DNA from: Opitutales bacterium
Lineage (GTDB): Bacteria > Verrucomicrobiota > Verrucomicrobiia > Opitutales > Opitutaceae
Assembly: GCA_021772595.1 (NCBI GenBank)
Contig: JAJFLS010000536.1
Coordinates: forward strand, 1-7,425
Direction of reading: 5' to 3'
Length of the DNA: 7,425 nucleotides
Positions within the stretch are counted from its first letter, which is position 1; each line of letters starts with the position of its first letter. The notes below the pieces were generated by a model. The model was not told the DNA's origin and made no database searches. It saw nothing but the letters and a program-made list of their open reading frames with translations. Of this stretch, positions 1 to 4,400 are shown piece by piece. The position numbers and the translations under genes were made by a program.

Positions 1-1031
1 GGCCGGACGAGGCTCCGTTCTGTTATTGGTTCGGGCCGACCAACGTGCACAGGAAATGGACACGCGGTTCCGGAAAAACGCTATGGGGCTTGGATCCGGA
101 TGACCTGAAGGGAAAATTGCCAGCCTTCCTGCCCGATGTTCACGACGTGCGGGAAGATATGGTCGACTACTTGGGTGAGGTCATGGCGTTTGATACGGCG
201 CTGGGGGTTCTGCTTGATCGGCTCGCGGCGATGGGTGAGCTCGACAATACGATCGTCGTCGTGAGCGGCGATCACGGCATTCCGGGTTTCACGCATGCGA
301 AGACGAATCTCTACGATTTCGGGACGCATGTCTCGCTGGCCATTCGCTGGCCGGGCATTGGGGACGGAGTGACTGGGAGAGCTGAGACGGGGGGAAGAGT
401 CGTTACGGATTTTGTGAACCTGATGGATCTAGCGCCGACGTTTCTCGACGCGGGCGGGGTGACAATTCCCGAAGTGATGACTGGGCGAAGCTTGGCGGGG
501 ATAATGGCTTCGGCTAAAGAGGGGCGCGTGGATGCGAGTCGTGACTTTGTGGTGACAGGTCGTGAGCGCCATGTGGCGAAGGCGCGTGAGGGAGACTTGC
601 CTTATCCGCATCGAGCCATCCGGACTGACGACTTTCTGTACATTCGAAATTTCAAGCCGGATCGCTGGCCGGGCGGAAATCCAGGTCAGCCTGAGGGAGG
701 CGGCGATTTCGACGAAGATACGCTGACCAGCAATACCTTTGTGACCTTTGCCGATATCGATGCTGGCCCGACCAAGGCGTGGCTGGTCTTGAACGGAGAA
801 ACTGAATACGGGCAACCCTACTATCATTATGCCTTCGGCAAACGGCCGGGAGAAGAATTATACGCTCTGAAATCGGATCCGGATCAGGTCGAGAATCTCG
901 TATTCAGTCCGGAGCATGAATCTGTGCGAAAGGAATTGAGCGCGCGGCTTATGAAGCTTCTAGACGACAACGGCGATCCTCGAGTTCAGGGAGATGGCTC
1001 GACGTTCGACAAGATGCCGTACACGAATTGA
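1..1031 (+). CDS. Type I sulfatase (N-sulfoglucosamine sulfohydrolase-like), C-terminal part, 5' truncated
   Basis: This gene enters from the left edge (first full codon at 3) and ends at TGA 1029-1031, leaving 342 visible codons of a protein that is usually about 470-520 residues. The GTG at 45 lies inside conserved sequence (FGPTNVHRKW) and is not a start. Sulfatases hydrolyse sulfate esters or sulfamates, usually on polysaccharides, with a formylglycine made from a Cys/Ser in a C/S-x-P-x-R motif; that motif should lie upstream of the window. Visible landmarks are NVHRKW with a His likely near the active site, SGDHG (Asp 270-272, His 273-275, the usual calcium ligands), HAKTNLYDFG with the probable sulfate-binding Lys at 300-302, and a C-terminal subdomain with EELYALKSDPDQVENL, typical of the family. 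Export is usual in this family but cannot be judged without the N-terminus. The precise substrate is not visible. The family call is firm; the heparan-sulfamidase-like subfamily is an inference from overall resemblance. Confidence 0.95.
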   Translation, partial: PDEAPFCYWFGPTNVHRKWTRGSGKTLWGLDPDDLKGKLPAFLPDVHDVREDMVDYLGEVMAFDTALGVLLDRLAAMGELDNTIVVVSGDHGIPGFTHAKTNLYDFGTHVSLAIRWPGIGDGVTGRAETGGRVVTDFVNLMDLAPTFLDAGGVTIPEVMTGRSLAGIMASAKEGRVDASRDFVVTGRERHVAKAREGDLPYPHRAIRTDDFLYIRNFKPDRWPGGNPGQPEGGGDFDEDTLTSNTFVTFADIDAGPTKAWLVLNGETEYGQPYYHYAFGKRPGEELYALKSDPDQVENLVFSPEHESVRKELSARLMKLLDDNGDPRVQGDGSTFDKMPYTN

Positions 1032-1059
1032 GTTCAAGCGGTAGTAGAGACTGTTGAAT

Positions 1060-1083
1060 GTAGGAGCGGCTTTATGCGGCGAT
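1060..1083 (+). repeat. REP-like unit 1 (GTAG + imperfect stem-loop)
   Basis: The unit starts with GTAGGA and continues with the stem GCGGC (1066-1070), loop TTTAT and GCGGC (1076-1080), then GAT. The stem pairs four of five positions because one central base is G where C is expected. A 5' GTAG tetranucleotide followed by a GC-rich palindrome is the layout of REP elements mobilised by RAYT transposases. The inverted partner at 1362-1386 has the same plan. Confidence 0.65.
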
Positions 1084-1143
1084 GTTGCGGGAATAGATTG
1101 GGCTCGAATGAATTTTTTGGACAACGCTCATACTTCGCTTGAT

Positions 1144-1181
1144 CCCAGCAGAGCTGGGGCAGGATCGCCGATAAATCGGCG
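1144..1181. repeat. Two adjacent short hairpins
   Basis: The first hairpin has a 6-bp perfect stem CCCAGC (1144-1149) with GCTGGG (1153-1158) around AGA. The second has a 7-bp perfect stem CGCCGAT (1166-1172) with ATCGGCG (1175-1181) around AA. The octamer GGCAGGAT precedes the second stem (1158-1165) and recurs just after it (1181-1188). The role is unknown; they sit about 115-150 nt after the sulfatase stop and could protect or end its mRNA. Confidence 0.55.
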
Positions 1182-1295
1182 GCAGGATTCGAATGGCTTA
1201 GGCAATACGCGAAGGCTAATTCAAATTTTGGCTATCAGGTAGCGAACGGGCGCCGTCCCGTTTAGAGCATTGGTAGATAAATCTCGAATCCTGCC
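1181..1295. repeat. 12-bp inverted repeat enclosing a central hairpin
   Basis: GGCAGGATTCGA at 1181-1192 is an exact reverse complement of TCGAATCCTGCC at 1284-1295. Between them lies a 6-bp hairpin AACGGG (1245-1250) / CCCGTT (1257-1262), followed on the + strand by only three Ts. Together with the outer REP-like units and the ACAACGCTC pair (1121-1129 with 1335-1343), this gives a nested inverted layout. No protein-coding content is seen inside. Confidence 0.6.
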
Positions 1296-1361
1296 CTCGC
1301 GGCTCGTCTCGGCGTAGCGTAGCGTAGACGGAACGAGCGTTGTTAAACTTCTTTGGGAACT

Positions 1362-1386
1362 ATCGCGGCGCAAAGCCGCATCCTAC
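1362..1386 (-). repeat. REP-like unit 2, inverted copy
   Basis: Read on the - strand this unit is GTAGGAT, a perfect 5-bp stem GCGGC/GCCGC (1375-1379 with 1365-1369) with loop TTTGC, then GAT. It matches unit 1 apart from one inserted T, the loop and the stem base that unit 1 has lost. It begins 14 nt after the uvrA stop and may fold in the 3' end of that transcript, but no T-run follows. Confidence 0.65.
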
Positions 1387-1400
1387 TGGAAAAGCTCCTC

Positions 1401-4400
1401 TTAAACCTTCGGTTTCAGGTAGTCGGCGGTGATGCTGCGTTTGGATTTGAGGAGGCCTTTTAAGGTTCCTTGGTAGAGGATCTTGCCGCCTTTGGGGCCG
1501 CCATCGGGGCCGATTTCCACGATGTAGTCGGCTTCGGCTAGAATATCCAAATGGTGCTCGATAACGATGACCGTGTGTCCTTGATTTACTAGCTTGTGGA
1601 GGAGCTGTATCAGTTTTTCACAGTCGCTTAGATGAAGTCCGATGGTTGGCTCCTCGAGGATGTAGAGATTGGTTCGCTGAATGCCTCGGCTGCGTTCTGT
1701 GTAGCTTTGGAGGCCTTTGGCGAGTTCTGTGACGAGTTTCATCCGTTGGGCTTCGCCGCCGGAAAGGGTCGGGCTGCTTTGGCCGAGCGTGAGATAGTCA
1801 AGGCCGGTTTCGACCATGAGCTGCATCACTTCTCCGAGCTGGGAGTGGAAGCTGAAAAACTCCGCTGCCTCATCGAATGTCATCGCTAGGACGTCGGCGA
1901 TGTTCTTTCCTTTCCAATGGAGATCGATGAGTTCGGTTCCGTAGCGAGAACCGTCGCAGTCTTCGCAAACGACGTAAGTGTCGGGCATGAAACTCATCTC
2001 CAGCTTAACGCGTCCGGCTCCGGAACATGTCGCGCAGCGGCCGTGCGGCGTGTTGAATGAGAAGCGTCCCGGCTTGTAGCCGCGCATTTTCGATTCGGGC
2101 AGATTGGCGAAAAATTGTCGTATTATATCGAATACGCCGAGATAGGTGGCTGGCGTTGAGCGCGGTGTTTTTCCGATAGGGGATTGGTCGACTTCGATGA
2201 CGGAGCGAAACGAGTGTACTCCGGTGAGCGATTCGAAGAGAATGTTGCCTTCTTCGCCTTCGATCGGCTTTCCGTTCTTCGCGTAGGTTTTACCGGTGAC
2301 GGTTTTCTTTTTCGCTTTGATGGAGTAGGCTGCCGCGTGTCCGAGGAGATCTCGGACAAGCGAAGACTTGCCCGCTCCCGAAGCGCCGCAAACCATGATC
2401 AAACGCTGGTGGGGCAGTTTAAGCGTCTGGTTTTTCAGGTTGCGGAAAGTGACGCCTTTCAATTCGATCCAAGAAGTCTTCGGATTTCGGATTTCGGATT
2501 TCGGAATTTGGATTTGTCTATAGCTGCCGTTGAGAGGGTGATTGATCCCGGTTTTAAGATACTCGCCTGTGAGTGAATTCTTGTTACGCTTGAGTTCTGC
2601 CAGATTGCCTTCGGCGATGAGCTCTCCGCCGCGTGTTCCCGCGCCGGGACCGAGATCGATGATGCAATCGGCCTGTTCCATCATGGCGTCGTCGTGCTCG
2701 ACTACGATTAGAGTGTTTCCTTTCTCGCGGAGTTGCTTGAGCGTTTCAATGAGTCGATCGCTATCGCGGGCGTGGAGGCCGATGCTCGGCTCGTCGAGCA
2801 CGTAGAGGACTCCGGCAAGGTTGGAGCCGAGCTGAGCGGCGAGGCGGATGCGTTGGGCTTCGCCTCCGGAAAGCGTTTGCGTGGCTCGGTCGAGCGAAAG
2901 GTATTCGAGGCCGACCTTATCCATAAATTGGAGACGTTCCCGGATTTGGTCGACAATGTCTCGAGCGATGAGCTGACCGCGCTGGTCGAGTTTCAGTTTT
3001 CCGAGCGTTTTGAGGAGCTCTTGCGGGGCGAGAGCGATGAGCTCGGGAAGCGAGATTTTCGAGTTTCCTTTTAGATAAAGATAGACGTGGCGGCTGGTGC
3101 GGTTGAGGCGCTCGCCGTCGCAGTCCGGGCAAACGATGACTTCGTCGGAGTCATCGTCTTCGCCGGAATCGGCGCCGATCGACTTGGCAAGCAATTCGTC
3201 GTCTTCGAGCCGCTCGCGCATCCAGGGATAAATGCGACCGTGGCCGCGACAGGCGGGGCACCAGCCTTTGTGGGAGTTGAAAGAGAAATCCTTTGGGTCG
3301 AGTTCCGGCAAGGCCTCGCCTGTGGCGGCGTCCATGCGGTGGGTGGAGAGCCAGGTGACGATGCGCTCTTGATCGTCAAGCAGGAGTGCGGTTCCTCTAC
3401 CGCGTTTGAGAGCTTCTTTGAGCGCCTCTGCGATTTGGCTAGGCGAGCGGGCGAGAGGCTTGAGGTCGGAGACCACGATTTCGATATTGTGCTCCTTGTA
3501 GCGGTCGAGCTTTTCGAAGTCTTCAGTGAAAATGATTTCTCCGTCCACGCGCATCATTTCGTAGCCGTGGTCGGCGATCCAATTCGCTATGGGCTGATGA
3601 TGGCCTTTTCGATTGCGAACGAGAGGGGCACAGAGGAGGAGTTGTTTCGTTTTACGAATCGAGGCGCTGCGAAGCAAGTCGCGCACGCGTTTGAGGAGTT
3701 GCTCTTCGGTTTGAGAAAGCAGCGGGCTATCGGTATCCGGATTGTGGGGAACGCCAAGTCGCGAATAGAGCAGGCGAAGGTACTGGGCGACTTCGGTGAT
3801 TGTGGCGACGGTGGATTTGCGGCTTCCGCGAGTGACGCGCTGCTCGATGGCCACGGTCGGCTGAATGCCCGAAAGCTGGTCGAGGTTTGGACGAGGGAGC
3901 TGCTCTACGAATTGGCGGGCGTAGGGCGACATGGATTCCATGAATCGACGTTGGCCTTCGCCGAAAATGATGTCGAAAGCGAGGGTGGATTTACCGGAGC
4001 CAGAAACGCCAGTGACGACCGAAAGCTGGTAGTGTGGAATGGATACGTTGATGTTCTTCAGGTTGTGCTCGCGGGCGCCGGTTACGATGAGTGAAGAATG
4101 CAGATTGAAGAATGAAGAAGTAGTTGAAGATGGTTGGCCGTATGAGGATTTTGGTTCCGCTGCTACTTCTTCATTCTTCGTTCTTAATTCTGCATTCAGA
4201 TACTTTCCGGTTTCGGTGGACTTCTGATCGGCGCAGTCGCGCGGGGTGCCTTGGAAAACGAGTTTGCCACCATCGGCTCCTGCTTCGGGGCCGAGCTCGA
4301 TAATCCAGTCGGCGCTTTTGAGAACATCGAGATTGTGCTCGATGACGATGAGACTGTGTCCTTGGTCGACGATGTTTTGCAGGACGGAGAGGAGGCGTTT

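Larger units (their letters stand above)
1032..1400. other. Gene-free convergent intergenic region made of stem-loops
   Basis: This 369-bp stretch lies between the stop codons of two converging genes. I find no credible coding region. It holds two opposite REP-like units at its ends, a 9-bp and a 12-bp inverted repeat nested between them, three compact hairpins, and a GCGTA pentamer repeated three times (1312-1326). No hairpin is followed by a long T-run, so no canonical intrinsic terminator can be named. The density of stem-loops could still end transcription from both sides; that is an inference. Confidence 0.7.

Noticed and set aside
1054..1242. 62-codon open frame on the + strand between the sulfatase and uvrA
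   Set aside because: It needs a TTG start, runs through the REP-like unit and two hairpins, has no ribosome site and resembles no protein family.
1245..1262. Intrinsic terminator of the sulfatase gene
   Set aside because: The stem is only 6 bp and followed by three Ts, more than 200 nt after the stop; kept only as a hairpin.
1284..1306. TCGAATCCTGCC resembles the T-arm and 3' end of a tRNA
   Set aside because: The GGTT half of the T-stem is missing, no anticodon or D-arm and no matching acceptor strand are present, and the 12-mer is explained by the inverted repeat.
1312..1326. GCGTA x3 as a microsatellite or origin-type repeat
   Set aside because: Three copies are too few, with no DnaA-box cluster or AT-rich unwinding region nearby.
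3087..4094. 335-codon open frame on the + strand, antisense to uvrA
   Set aside because: It lies wholly opposite strongly conserved UvrA motifs; its length follows from the codon bias of uvrA, and the translation shows no domain.
4039..4227. Short + strand frame across the linker hairpin
   Set aside because: The hairpin is open in several frames; the peptide is just its translation on the other strand.
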